DNA of 64,000 nt from Burkholderiaceae bacterium. GTDB lineage: Bacteria; Pseudomonadota; Gammaproteobacteria; Burkholderiales; Burkholderiaceae_C. Under the pieces are notes generated by a model, which had not been told where the DNA came from, did no database searches, and saw only the letters and a list, made by a program, of their open reading frames with translations. Made by a program: the position numbers and the translations under genes. Shown here one piece after another: positions 1 to 8,616 of the stretch. The stretch is from contig CAKKRJ010000007.1 of the NCBI GenBank assembly GCA_919902775.1, positions 248,001 to 312,000 of the forward strand, written 5' to 3'. The first letter of the stretch is position 1; each line of letters begins with the position of its first letter.

Positions 1-1
1 C

Positions 2-217
2 GATCGCTGGGTGCTGTCGCTGGCGCAGGGCACGCAGGCTTTGGGCGCCGTGCACACCGGCACCCGGCCCGTGGTGGTGCTGAGTGGCCCCGAAGGTGGC
101 CTGGCACCCGCCGAAGAGGCGGCGGCTTTGGCTGCGGGTTTTTTGCCCGTGACCCTGGGGCCGCGTGTGCTGCGCGCCGAAACCGCACCCCTGGCTGTGC
201 TGGCCGTTTGCGCCTGA
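2..217 (+). CDS. rsmE: 16S rRNA m3U1498 methyltransferase, C-terminal end (partial)
   Basis: Only the last 71 codons are present; the gene enters from the left edge of the window. The visible part carries the RsmE SPOUT-fold signature LSGPEGGLAPAEE followed by VTLGPRVLRAETAP, which forms the knotted SAM-binding end of the protein. The enzyme methylates N3 of U1498 in 16S rRNA using SAM. The frame is open to the window edge, so the true start lies outside. An 80-base gap separates it from the next gene on the same strand. Identification rests on the very conserved C-terminal motif. Confidence 0.9.
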   Translation, partial: DRWVLSLAQGTQALGAVHTGTRPVVVLSGPEGGLAPAEEAAALAAGFLPVTLGPRVLRAETAPLAVLAVCA

Positions 218-297
218 ACGCCAGCTGTGTCATGGTCGTGACCTGTGCGGCCTGGTGTGGCCCAGCTTTATAAGCATTCGGCGATACACTGGATCGC

Positions 298-1476
298 ATG
301 AATGCCAACCTGATCCTCCTCACGCTCTGTCAGGGCCTGTTTCTCACCAACAACGTGACCTTCATCGCCATCAATGGCCTGGTGGGTCTGAGCATGGCGC
401 CCATGGGCTGGATGGCGACTTTGCCCGTCATGGGCTATGTGGTTGGCGGTGCGTTGTCCACCGGTTTGGTGGCCAAAAGCCAGTCGCGTTGGGGGCGCAA
501 GGTGTCGTTTCAGCTGGGTTTGGGCGTGGCCTTGTTGTCGGCGCTGTTGGCCGCTTATGCCGCCTGGAGCCACAACTTCTGGTTGTTGGTGGCGGCCACG
601 GTGATCGCCGGTTATTACAGTGCCAACGGCCAGCTGTACCGTTTTGCCGCTGCCGAGCTGGCCGCTGACGGCTTTCGCGAAAAGGCGGTGTCGCTGGTGC
701 TGGCGGGTGGCCTGATCGGCGCCATTGTGGGGCCCAACCTGGCTTCTCGCACCCGCACCTTGTACGAGGTGCCGTTTTTGGGCGCTTACCTGGCGCTGGG
801 CATCGTGGCCGTGTTGGCCATGGGGTGCATGGCGTTCATTCGGTTCCCCGCGGTGCCCGCCAAAAAGCCTGGCGACAGCGCAGGGCGGCCTTTGTCCGAG
901 ATCATGCGCCAGCCCGAGTTCATCGTGGCGGCGGCGGCGGCCGCGCTCAGTTACGGCGTGATGAATTTGCTGATGGCCGCCACGCCGCTGGCCATGCAGG
1001 TGTGCGGCTTCAGTTTTGACGACGCGGCCCTGGTGCTGGAATGGCATGTGATCGGCATGTTTGCGCCGGGTTTTTTCACCGGTCACCTGATCAAGAAATT
1101 CGGCACACTGCCCATCATGGGGGTGGGCGTGGTGCTCAATTTGGCATGCATTGCCGTTGCGCTGACCGGGGTGGCGCTGCCGCAGTTTGTGCTCGCCTTG
1201 TTCTTGTTGGGCCTGGGCTGGAACTTTCTGTTCACCGGCAGCACCACCTTGGCCATGCAAGCCTGGACGCCCGCCGAAAAAGACCGGGGTCAGGCCGCCA
1301 TCAACTTCTTTGTGTTCGCCACCATGGTGGTCACGTCGTTTGCCTCGGGCGCGCTGGTCACCACCCAGGGCTGGGTGTGGCTCAACATCGGTTCATTGCT
1401 GCCTGTGGCCTTGACGGGCGCGGCCTTGCTGTGGATGGCGGTCAAGCAGAAAAGCGCGCCAGCAACCAGCGCTTGA
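298..1476 (+). CDS. MFS transporter
   Basis: The 392-residue protein is strongly hydrophobic along its length, with about twelve membrane segments in two halves separated by a more polar stretch around residues 180-200 (PAVPAKKPGDSAG), the usual major facilitator layout. Basic residues follow the second segment (QSRWGRK), as in the MFS loop 2-3 motif. The ATG at 298 begins directly before the first membrane segment. The substrate cannot be told from sequence. The gene converges on the hydrolase gene downstream; their coding ends overlap (1442-1476). Confidence 0.8.
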   Translation: MNANLILLTLCQGLFLTNNVTFIAINGLVGLSMAPMGWMATLPVMGYVVGGALSTGLVAKSQSRWGRKVSFQLGLGVALLSALLAAYAAWSHNFWLLVAATVIAGYYSANGQLYRFAAAELAADGFREKAVSLVLAGGLIGAIVGPNLASRTRTLYEVPFLGAYLALGIVAVLAMGCMAFIRFPAVPAKKPGDSAGRPLSEIMRQPEFIVAAAAAALSYGVMNLLMAATPLAMQVCGFSFDDAALVLEWHVIGMFAPGFFTGHLIKKFGTLPIMGVGVVLNLACIAVALTGVALPQFVLALFLLGLGWNFLFTGSTTLAMQAWTPAEKDRGQAAINFFVFATMVVTSFASGALVTTQGWVWLNIGSLLPVALTGAALLWMAVKQKSAPATSA

Positions 1477-2308
1477 GGGCGCTGAACACCTGTGCGCGGT
1501 AGAGGTCGTTGAAGATCTCGTGGTACATGCCCTCAAAGCGGTGGGCCTGCACCACGTCCTGGGGCGCAGCTTCGGCGAAATCGGCCGTGGCCTGGGCGTT
1601 GACCAGGTGGTCTTGACCCGCGTAGAGCAGCAAGGTGGGGACCGACCACTGTGCGGCGTCTGCCAAGGTTTGGGCGCCATTGTTCAGAATCCACGCGGCC
1701 AGGCCCGTGGCGATGCGCCGGTGCACCAGCGGGTCGGCCAGATAGGCTTTCACCACGTCGGGATCGCGCGCCACGAATTCGGTCTTGAGGCCGTTGTCCA
1801 CACGCAGATGGGGCAGCACACGGGGCAGTGTGGCCAGCAGCATCTTTTCGAGCAGGTTGGGAAACGCCCCGAAAGCGGGTGAAGACAACACCGCCGCATC
1901 GACCGGACGCCACTGTTCGGCCAGGGTGCGGGCCACCACCAGGCCACCCATGCTGTGGCCCAACAAAATGAGGGGAACCCCGCCATAAACCGGGTGTTGC
2001 CGGGTGTCGTCGATCACCCGGCACAAATCGGCTTGCAGACTGCCCGGGCGCAACAGGTCGCCACGCGCGCCGCCGGATTGGCCGTGCCCTTGCTGGTCGT
2101 AAGCGCGCACGGCAAAACCCCATTGGTGCAAATGCGCCGCCAACTCGCCATAACGCCCGGCGTGCTCGCCCAGGCCGTGCACCAAAATCACCGTGCCCAA
2201 GGGCCGCGTGGCAGGCAAGGCCCAGTCAAACACCGCCAGCGTGCCCGCTTCGCCGGGCAGGCTGGATGCCGTGGGCTTTGAAATCGACAGCCGCTGCATG
2301 GACGTCAT
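1442..2308 (-). CDS. alpha/beta hydrolase, lysophospholipase/monoacylglycerol lipase-like
   Basis: A 288-residue soluble alpha/beta hydrolase. The oxyanion motif VHGLGEH is at about residues 43-49 and the nucleophile elbow GHSMGG at 117-122 (Ser119). An acidic residue in LLYAGQDHLV and a histidine in FEGMYHEIFND complete a probable Ser-Asp-His triad. The family (PldB/YtpA, monoglyceride lipase) cleaves acyl esters from lysophospholipids or monoglycerides. The start at 2308 was chosen because it makes an ATGA overlap (2305-2308) with the stop of the upstream peptidase gene, so the two are probably co-translated. The open frame runs further upstream, but that part lies inside the peptidase gene. 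Confidence 0.8.
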   Translation of the reverse strand: MTSMQRLSISKPTASSLPGEAGTLAVFDWALPATRPLGTVILVHGLGEHAGRYGELAAHLHQWGFAVRAYDQQGHGQSGGARGDLLRPGSLQADLCRVIDDTRQHPVYGGVPLILLGHSMGGLVVARTLAEQWRPVDAAVLSSPAFGAFPNLLEKMLLATLPRVLPHLRVDNGLKTEFVARDPDVVKAYLADPLVHRRIATGLAAWILNNGAQTLADAAQWSVPTLLLYAGQDHLVNAQATADFAEAAPQDVVQAHRFEGMYHEIFNDLYRAQVFSALKRWLLARFSA

Positions 2309-3786
2309 GGCATGCGGGCCATGACTTCGGCCACGGCGGCGGTCAGCTTCTTGGCATAAGGCACATGCAAAAACTCGTTGGGGCCGTGCGCGTTGCTCTT
2401 GGGCCCGAGCACGCCGCACACCATCATTTGCGCCTTGGGGAAACCGGCGCTCAGCATGTTCATCAGGGGGATGGTGCCGCCCTGGCCAATGAAGCCCACG
2501 GGGGCGTCAAAGTGGGCCTGGCTGGCGCTGCTGAGGGCCTGTTCGAACCATGGCAGGGTGCCGGGCGCGTTCCAGCCGGTGGCACCGCCGTGGGGCTCAA
2601 ACGTCACTTTGGCTTGGTAGGGCGCGTTGTCTTCGAGCAAAGCTTTCATCTCGGCGATGGCTTGCGTGGCGTCCACCAAGGGGGGCAGGCGCAGGCTGAG
2701 CTTGAACGCGGTGTAGGGCCGCAACACATTGCCAGCGTCTTTCAGGGCCGGAAAGCCGTCTGCACCGGTCACGCTCAGGGTGGGTGTCCAGGTGCGGTTG
2801 AGCAGGGCCTGGGTCGGGTTGGTGGTGGTGGGCAGGGCAAAGCTGGTTGAGCCGCCGCAGTCGTAATGCGCCCAGGGGAAGCGCTTGTACACCTCGTCGC
2901 CCAAAATCGCGGCCGTGGCCTGGGCCTGGGCCAGGCGTTCGGCAGGCACTTCGCAATGGAAACTGGCGGGCAGCAAGCGGCCCGTGGCGCTGTCTTCCAG
3001 GCGGTCGAGCACCTGGCGCATGATGCGAAAGCTCGACGGCACCAAGCCCGAAGCATCGCCCGAGTGGATGCCTTCGGTGAGCACTTGCACCTTGAGCGTG
3101 CCGCTGGCCATGCCGCGCAGGCTGGTGGTGAGCCACAGCTGCTCGTAATTGCCCGCGCCGCTGTCCAGGCAAATCACCAGACCCACATCGCCCAGACGGG
3201 TGCGCAGCGCGTCCACATAAGGCAGCAGGTCGTAAGAGCCCGATTCTTCGCAGGTCTCGATCAGGCCGACGATGCGCGGGTGTGGCGTGTTCTGGTTTTT
3301 CAGCGCCTGCACGGCCGCGATGCTGGCGTACACCGCGTAGCCGTCGTCTGCACCACCCCGTCCATACAACTTGCCGTCTTCAAGCACCGGGGTCCAGGGG
3401 CCGAGGTCGTTGCGCCAGCCGTTGAATTCGGGCTGCTTGTCCAGATGGCCATACATCAACACCGTCTGGCCCGAACCCTCTGCCGCTGCGCGTGTGGCCG
3501 CCACTTCAAAAAACAGCACCGGCGTGCGTCCCGGCAGCCGAATGACCTCCAGCGTCAGGCCGGCCACCTTTTGCGCTTCGACCCATTGCGCGGCGTTGCG
3601 CAGCACGGTCTCGATGTGGCCGTGCGCGGCCCAGTCGGCGTCGAATGCGGGCGATTTGGCCGGAATTCCAATGTATTTTTTCAGCTCGGGCAGGATGCGG
3701 CTGTCCCAGCTCTGGGTCACTTCATGCAAGGCGCGAACAGAGTCCAGCGCGCCAGGGGGCAGTTCACGGTGCAAGGGGGCGTTCAT
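2305..3786 (-). CDS. M20 family metallo-dipeptidase
   Basis: A 493-residue zinc peptidase of the M20 family (CNDP/PepV-like dipeptidases). Metal ligands and catalytic residues are visible: GHLDKQP (His114, Asp116), GRGGADDG (Asp147) and CEESGS (Glu180/Glu181). A long lid/dimerisation insert follows, with GGATGWN near the C-terminus. It probably hydrolyses dipeptides or related amides in the cytoplasm; no signal peptide is seen. ATG at 3786 (MNAPLHREL) is preferred over the extended open frame reaching 3813. It overlaps the hydrolase gene by four bases. Confidence 0.85.
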   Translation of the reverse strand: MNAPLHRELPPGALDSVRALHEVTQSWDSRILPELKKYIGIPAKSPAFDADWAAHGHIETVLRNAAQWVEAQKVAGLTLEVIRLPGRTPVLFFEVAATRAAAEGSGQTVLMYGHLDKQPEFNGWRNDLGPWTPVLEDGKLYGRGGADDGYAVYASIAAVQALKNQNTPHPRIVGLIETCEESGSYDLLPYVDALRTRLGDVGLVICLDSGAGNYEQLWLTTSLRGMASGTLKVQVLTEGIHSGDASGLVPSSFRIMRQVLDRLEDSATGRLLPASFHCEVPAERLAQAQATAAILGDEVYKRFPWAHYDCGGSTSFALPTTTNPTQALLNRTWTPTLSVTGADGFPALKDAGNVLRPYTAFKLSLRLPPLVDATQAIAEMKALLEDNAPYQAKVTFEPHGGATGWNAPGTLPWFEQALSSASQAHFDAPVGFIGQGGTIPLMNMLSAGFPKAQMMVCGVLGPKSNAHGPNEFLHVPYAKKLTAAVAEVMARMP

Positions 3787-3905
3787 GGGCAAGCTCCAAA
3801 AAGGGCAACACAAGATAAATGACTGTAGCGCGTTTGCGGGGGTGTCCGGCTGAAGGGGTGGCCGCTGTGGCAGGATGGCCCCATTTTCAGGTTGTGGAGG
3901 CTGAC

Positions 3906-4577
3906 ATGGGCGGTATTGCCAAAGAGCCAGGCGGGAGGCCGCACCACGTCACCGTGGGCGCGGTGCTGTTGGCCGCTGGCGCGGCGTCGCGCATGGGTTA
4001 CCGCCCCAAAAGCCTGCTGACGCTGGATGGCGTGCCGCTGATCCGCCGCCAGCTGGGTGCGTTGACGGGTGCCGGGGTGGACGAGGTGGTGGTGGTGCTG
4101 GGCCACCATGCCGACCCGATCGAGGCGGCCATTTTGGGGTTGGCGGGCACGCGGGTGCGCAACCCCGACCCGGATGCGGGGCACATTGCTTCGCTGCACT
4201 GCGGTTTGCTGGCGCTGCCTGCGCGCGTGGACGTGGTGCTGGTGGCGCTGGCCGACCAGCCGCTGATCCAGGCGCAAGACATCCGTGACCTGATCAGGGC
4301 TTACAACCAGCGCCCCGCAGGCACGCAGGTGGTGCAGCCCATGGTGGCTGGCCTGCCGGGTAACCCGGTCCTGTTCAGCGCCGACGTGCGCAACCAGATT
4401 CTGGCGGGCGGTGTCCAGATGGGTTGCCGTCAATGGCAGCTGGCCCACCCCGAGCAGGTGCATGCTTGGGCCACGGAGAACACCGCTTACCGCACCGATG
4501 TCGACACGCCAGAAGACATCGAGGCCCTGGCGCTGCGCACCGGCCACCGGTTGAAGTGGCCCGCTGAGGGGGCTTGA
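3906..4577 (+). CDS. MobA/MocA-like nucleotidyltransferase
   Basis: A 223-residue Rossmann-type nucleotidyltransferase. The N-terminal nucleotide-binding signature LLAAGAASRMG (residues 21-31) is followed by Lys35 in PKSLL. The metal-binding ADQP motif is at 116-119 and a GLPGNPVLF segment near residue 150. This pattern matches molybdenum cofactor cytidylyl/guanylyltransferases (MocA/MobA). No xanthine dehydrogenase or other molybdoenzyme gene is nearby, so the cofactor specificity is open. The ATG at 3906 is chosen because homology begins shortly after it; the open frame extends back to 3819 without similarity. Confidence 0.75.
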   Translation: MGGIAKEPGGRPHHVTVGAVLLAAGAASRMGYRPKSLLTLDGVPLIRRQLGALTGAGVDEVVVVLGHHADPIEAAILGLAGTRVRNPDPDAGHIASLHCGLLALPARVDVVLVALADQPLIQAQDIRDLIRAYNQRPAGTQVVQPMVAGLPGNPVLFSADVRNQILAGGVQMGCRQWQLAHPEQVHAWATENTAYRTDVDTPEDIEALALRTGHRLKWPAEGA

Positions 4578-4634
4578 ACCTGGGTGACGGTCATGAATCC
4601 AGAGCGACGCTCCGAATGATGAACGTCAACGGGC

Positions 4635-4702
4635 ATTCGCGCGCAGGGGCGCGCTCCCACAAGGTTCTGTGGTTTGTGTGGGAGGCCGCCCCTGCGGCCG
4701 AA
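4635..4702. repeat. REP/BIME-like inverted repeat pair
   Basis: Two short palindromes face each other across a 17-base spacer. The left unit contains GCGCGCAGGGGCGCGC followed by TCCCAC. The right unit starts GTGGGAG and holds GGCCGCCCCTGCGGCC followed by GAA. Each folds into a 6-bp GC hairpin with a four-base loop. The same two units recur near 28.1, 28.7, 32.3 and 42.7 kb. It lies between two convergent genes, the typical site for bacterial REP elements. Confidence 0.85.
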
Positions 4703-4707
4703 GGTTG

Positions 4708-5541
4708 TTAAAGGTAAGGCCGCGCCCAGTTCAGGCCCCGCGAAGTGCCGCCTGCGCTGGCATCGGCTGGGTTGTATTCGCAACCGATCCAGCCATCCCA
4801 GCCGCATTCGGCGCTCACGCGGTCGATGGTCTTGAAGATGTGTGTCCAGTTCACCTCGCCCGTGCCCGGCTCGTGGCGCGCGGGCACATCGGCGATCTGG
4901 ACATGCCCGACCCGTCCGGTGGGCAAATACTGTGCGATGTGGGTGCTCAGATCGCCTTCCACAATCTGGCAGTGGAACAAGTCCATCTGCACTTTCACAC
5001 GGGCCGCCCCCACAGCCTGCACGATGCGGTGCGCGTGGTCCTGGCGGTTGAGGTGAAAGCCCGGCACGCTGCGGCGGTTGATGGGCTCGATCAGCACATC
5101 GCGCCCGGCCTGGGCCGCCTGTGCGGCCGCCCATTGCAGGTTGCCGATGAGTGTGGCGTCGGCCACATCGGCGCTGGCCCCCTCGGCGCGCAATCCGACC
5201 ATGGCGTGGATGCGCGGGCAATGCAGCGCATCGGCGTAGCGCAGCGCTTGTTCGAAACCGGTGCGAAATTCAGCTTCGCGTCCGGGCACGCTGGCCGTGC
5301 CCCGGCTGCCGCTGTCCCAGGCTTGTGTGAAGCTGGTGCTGTCGGTGCCGCCAGGCGGGGTGTTGAACAGCACCTGTTGCAAACCGTTGGCGCGCAAGCG
5401 GGCCGCCAGTTCTGGCGCGGGAAACGCGTAGGGAAACAGATATTCCACCGCCTTGAAACCGTCTTGGGCGGCCGCTTCAAAGCGGTCCAAAAAAGGCAGG
5501 TCGGGGTACATCATCGACAGGTTGGCGGCAAAACGGGGCAT
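4708..5541 (-). CDS. hyi: hydroxypyruvate isomerase
   Basis: A 277-residue TIM-barrel protein of the xylose-isomerase-like family. The start MPRFAANLSMMY and the motifs LFNTPPGG, IEPINRR (Glu152), MDLFHCQ (Asp187), HVQIAD and GCEYNP (Glu255) match hydroxypyruvate isomerase, with the two glutamates as metal/catalytic residues. The enzyme interconverts hydroxypyruvate and tartronate semialdehyde in glyoxylate metabolism. Otherwise it could be the closely related 2-oxo-tetronate isomerase OtnI. No glyoxylate carboligase or tartronate semialdehyde reductase gene is in the window, so the pathway cannot be confirmed here. Confidence 0.85.
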   Translation of the reverse strand: MPRFAANLSMMYPDLPFLDRFEAAAQDGFKAVEYLFPYAFPAPELAARLRANGLQQVLFNTPPGGTDSTSFTQAWDSGSRGTASVPGREAEFRTGFEQALRYADALHCPRIHAMVGLRAEGASADVADATLIGNLQWAAAQAAQAGRDVLIEPINRRSVPGFHLNRQDHAHRIVQAVGAARVKVQMDLFHCQIVEGDLSTHIAQYLPTGRVGHVQIADVPARHEPGTGEVNWTHIFKTIDRVSAECGWDGWIGCEYNPADASAGGTSRGLNWARPYL

Positions 5542-5781
5542 GGTGTTCTTTCGGTCAGCGTGTTGTCATCGCGGGCCTGGGTTTTGGTGAAGTGCGTGCC
5601 AGCACTGTAAAGGCTTTGGTGAAGAAATTTTCGGTGCCGAAGTTGCCCGACTGAGCGCGATGTGCAGCCCTGATGGGGCATGGCACCACGGCACACGCCG
5701 TGCCCAGCGGGCTTGAGGCCGTTACCCAATTACGCCATCAGCGAGTTCACTTTTCTTGCGCTATTCAAGTGTCAAACTGGC

Positions 5782-6660
5782 TCAGTTGAATTGCAATTTC
5801 TCACGAAGAAACTCAATGAAACGCTGGGTTTTTGCCGGAAGCAAACGGGTCTCGGTGATGGCATAGACCGAAGTCGGACTGCCCTGCCATTGCGGCAGTA
5901 TGCGACGCAGCTTGCCATTGAGCAGCTCGTCCGCCACGATCTCCTGGGGCACCAAGATGATGCCCATGTCCAGTGCGGCAAGCCGGCGCATCATGCCCAC
6001 GCTGTTGAGTGAAAACCGTCCACCTGTTGCCGTCACTTGGATGCTTTGCGTGCCATCGTGCAATGTCCAAGAGCCGACCCGGACCATATTCAGGCATTCG
6101 TGTTGTTCCAAGTCCGCAGGCTCATGTGGCTCGCCTGAGCGCTCCAGATATGCGGGAGATGCGTACAAGCAGGTCTGCAGCGAGGCCAGTTTTCTGGAAA
6201 TCAATTGCGAGTTTTCAGACTCGCCCATGCGAATGGCCACATCAAAGGGCTCGCTCACCAAGTCCACACGCCTGGGTGTGAAGTCGAAATCAAAGCTGAT
6301 GCCAGGGTAGCGATTGGCAAATTCCGCGATCACGGGTGCCAGGTAGGTCACCGCAAAGTCCACTGGAAACGAGGCGCGCAGCACACCACTGGGTTGCGCC
6401 AGTAACTCACCAAGCTGCTCATGTGCGAGCTTGGCCTCGTCCACGATGCGTTTGCAGCGCTCGAAATAGATCTGGCCGGCCTCGGTCAGTTCCACCTTGC
6501 GCGTGGTGCGGTTCAACAACCGCAGTCCGATGGACTTCTCCAGGGTGCTGATGCGCCGTGACAGCGTCGAATTGGGCATGCCCATGGCCAGAGATGCGCC
6601 GCGGAAGCCCTTGGCCTTGACCACTTCCACAAACAAGGCCATGTCGTTCAAATATTCCAC
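5782..6660 (-). CDS. LysR-family transcriptional regulator
   Basis: A 292-residue LTTR. The N-terminal winged helix-turn-helix covers about residues 1-60, with GASLAMGMPNSTLSRRISTL as the recognition segment and LLNRTTRKVELTEAG after it. The periplasmic-binding-like effector domain spans about 90-292. It belongs to the subgroup with the F-V-E-V-V-K start typical of regulators of oxidoreductase genes. It is divergent from the SDR gene at 6763 across 102 bases, which makes that SDR-pirin pair its likely target. Confidence 0.9.
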   Translation of the reverse strand: MEYLNDMALFVEVVKAKGFRGASLAMGMPNSTLSRRISTLEKSIGLRLLNRTTRKVELTEAGQIYFERCKRIVDEAKLAHEQLGELLAQPSGVLRASFPVDFAVTYLAPVIAEFANRYPGISFDFDFTPRRVDLVSEPFDVAIRMGESENSQLISRKLASLQTCLYASPAYLERSGEPHEPADLEQHECLNMVRVGSWTLHDGTQSIQVTATGGRFSLNSVGMMRRLAALDMGIILVPQEIVADELLNGKLRRILPQWQGSPTSVYAITETRLLPAKTQRFIEFLREKLQFN

Positions 6661-6762
6661 GCCAACTGCTCCAAATTTGCACCAATGATTTCCAAAAAAC
6701 CATCTTTATTCCACAGATGATAAGGAAGATGATACGCAGCTTGTAGCAACGAGGACCTTATT

Positions 6763-7659
6763 TTGAAGCGCAATCACCAATTGAAATGGCATCCGGCGCA
6801 CACGTCCGGTACCGACTTCCAGGGTAAGCAAGTGGCCGTCATCGGCGGGACCGGTGGCATCGGACGGGCCCTGAGCCTTTACCTTGCAGCGCGCGGCGCG
6901 CGCGTTCTGGTGGTCGGTCAGACCTTCAGGGATGCGGGCGTTGCGGGCATCGAATTCATGCAGGCCGACCTGAGCCTGATGCGCCAGGCGCACAGTGTGG
7001 CGAAGCGCCTGCCTGCCGAAAGCCTGGACTTGGTCATCTTCACGGCCGGCATTTTTGCCGGCCCTGTGCGCCAGGAGACGGCCGAGGGTATCGAGCGCGA
7101 CATGGCCGTGAGCTTCCTCAACCGCATGGTCATCCTGAACGCCGTCGCACCCCGACTGGGCACGCAACGCGTCGACCCCTCCGGCAAGCCGCGCGTGTTT
7201 GTGGTGGGCTATCCGGGCAGCGGGCAGATCGGCTCGCCCGATGACCTGAATGCCGAAAAATCCTACAAGGCCATGGCGGCCCACATGAACACCGTTGCCG
7301 GTAACGAAATGCTGGTGCTCGATGCCGCGCGGCAATACCCGGGCATCGCCATCTTTGGCCTGAACCCGGGCCTGATCAAAACCAACATCCGGGACAACCT
7401 GCTCGGTGGTGGTTCGCTCAAGTCGCGTGTGATCGAAGGGCTGATTGGTCTGATGACACCCACAGCCGACCAGTACGCCCAGCGCATGGGACCATTGCTG
7501 GCCAGTCCTGACATCGACGTTCACAGCGGCGCCCTGTTCAACAACAAGGCGCAGGCCATTCTGCCAACGCCCGGTCTGAACCGCGAATACACTGAACGCT
7601 TCATGGCGGCGTCTTGGGGCCTGGTGGCACGCGCCGGTATTTCTGCCCTGGCGGCCTGA
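6763..7659 (+). CDS. short-chain dehydrogenase/reductase family protein with unusual active site
   Basis: A 298-residue SDR-fold protein with the cofactor motif GGTGGIG at residues 28-34 and an NNAG-like FTAGIFA segment. The start is TTG at 6763, supported by a GAGGA ribosome-binding site at 6751-6755; no in-frame ATG lies near. The usual YxxxK catalytic pair is not seen where expected: the helix reads SYKAMAAHMNTVAGNEML, with no lysine four residues after a tyrosine. It may therefore be a non-classical or non-catalytic SDR. The pirin gene follows after 11 bases, so the two are probably one unit, divergent from the LysR gene. Confidence 0.75.
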   Translation: MKRNHQLKWHPAHTSGTDFQGKQVAVIGGTGGIGRALSLYLAARGARVLVVGQTFRDAGVAGIEFMQADLSLMRQAHSVAKRLPAESLDLVIFTAGIFAGPVRQETAEGIERDMAVSFLNRMVILNAVAPRLGTQRVDPSGKPRVFVVGYPGSGQIGSPDDLNAEKSYKAMAAHMNTVAGNEMLVLDAARQYPGIAIFGLNPGLIKTNIRDNLLGGGSLKSRVIEGLIGLMTPTADQYAQRMGPLLASPDIDVHSGALFNNKAQAILPTPGLNREYTERFMAASWGLVARAGISALAA

Positions 7660-7670
7660 GGCACTTTCGC

Positions 7671-8399
7671 ATGCCAACCATTGTTCAATTGCAACGCGCC
7701 AACCACGGCGGTCACTTCCGGGCCTTTGGTTTGCGTGGCGTCGCCAGGCTGATCGACCCGTTTCTTGGCGTCGATCACGCATGGATGGGCGGGCCAACTT
7801 TTCCGCCCCACGCGCATGCCGGCTTCTCGGCCGTGTCTTATGTGTTTTTGGACTCCGAGACGGGGCTTGCCAACCGCGATTCCCTGGGCACGAACAACCT
7901 GATTCAACCCGGTGGACTGCACTGGGCAACGGCGGGCAGCGGCATGGTTCACGAGGAGGTCCCGGCCGAGCCGGGAAAGACGGTGCATTCGCTGCAGATT
8001 TTTGTGAACCTGGCGCCGCCACTGCGTCAGGTCGCACCCAGTGTCCTCAGCCTGGAGCCGCTGGATGTACCGGTGCTGCCGCAAGATGGTGTGAAGATCC
8101 GCATCCCTTTGGGCCACTTTGCGGGTCAGCGCTCGCCTCTGAGACCGCCAACGGAGGTCGCCCTGCTCGACATCTCCATGGAGGCCAGTTCCGAATTGCG
8201 CGTGCCTGTAGCCCCCGGTCAATGTGTGTTTCTGATGCCCATCCACGGAGCAACCCACATCGATGGCACTCCCTATGCGCTGGACGCACTCCGTGTCCCG
8301 GTCTACCCGGCACAGGCAGAGGAACATTGGATTCACCTGCGCGCAGAACAGGGCGCCAGCAAGATCGTGCTTTTCAGTGGCGCCCCACTGCAGGCATAG
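7671..8399 (+). CDS. pirin-family protein
   Basis: A 242-residue bicupin. The pirin metal site is visible as PPHAHAGF (His47, His49) and GSGMVHEEVP (His94, Glu96), which binds Fe or a similar metal. Family members are quercetin 2,3-dioxygenase-like enzymes or redox/electrophile-linked regulators; the actual activity here is unknown. ATG at 7671 lies 11 bases after the SDR stop; the longer open frame from 7614 would overlap the SDR. The second cupin covers about residues 150-242. Confidence 0.85.
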   Translation: MPTIVQLQRANHGGHFRAFGLRGVARLIDPFLGVDHAWMGGPTFPPHAHAGFSAVSYVFLDSETGLANRDSLGTNNLIQPGGLHWATAGSGMVHEEVPAEPGKTVHSLQIFVNLAPPLRQVAPSVLSLEPLDVPVLPQDGVKIRIPLGHFAGQRSPLRPPTEVALLDISMEASSELRVPVAPGQCVFLMPIHGATHIDGTPYALDALRVPVYPAQAEEHWIHLRAEQGASKIVLFSGAPLQA

Positions 8400-8616
8400 C
8401 GTCAACGCATTCCTTGCACGGGGAACGACAGCGATTCCATCTTCTGTTTGATCAGCGTGGAGTGACTGGTGAAACACTCAAAGCAGGCAAAGGAATGCAT
8501 GACCTGTCTGTCAGCAGGCGGTCGGGTCCATGTGACATCCCCCGGAAATTTCCCCCAGGGAAGTCCGGACGATTTGGTTCAAAATCAAGCGTCACACGAA
8601 GTTTGAAGGCCCATGC

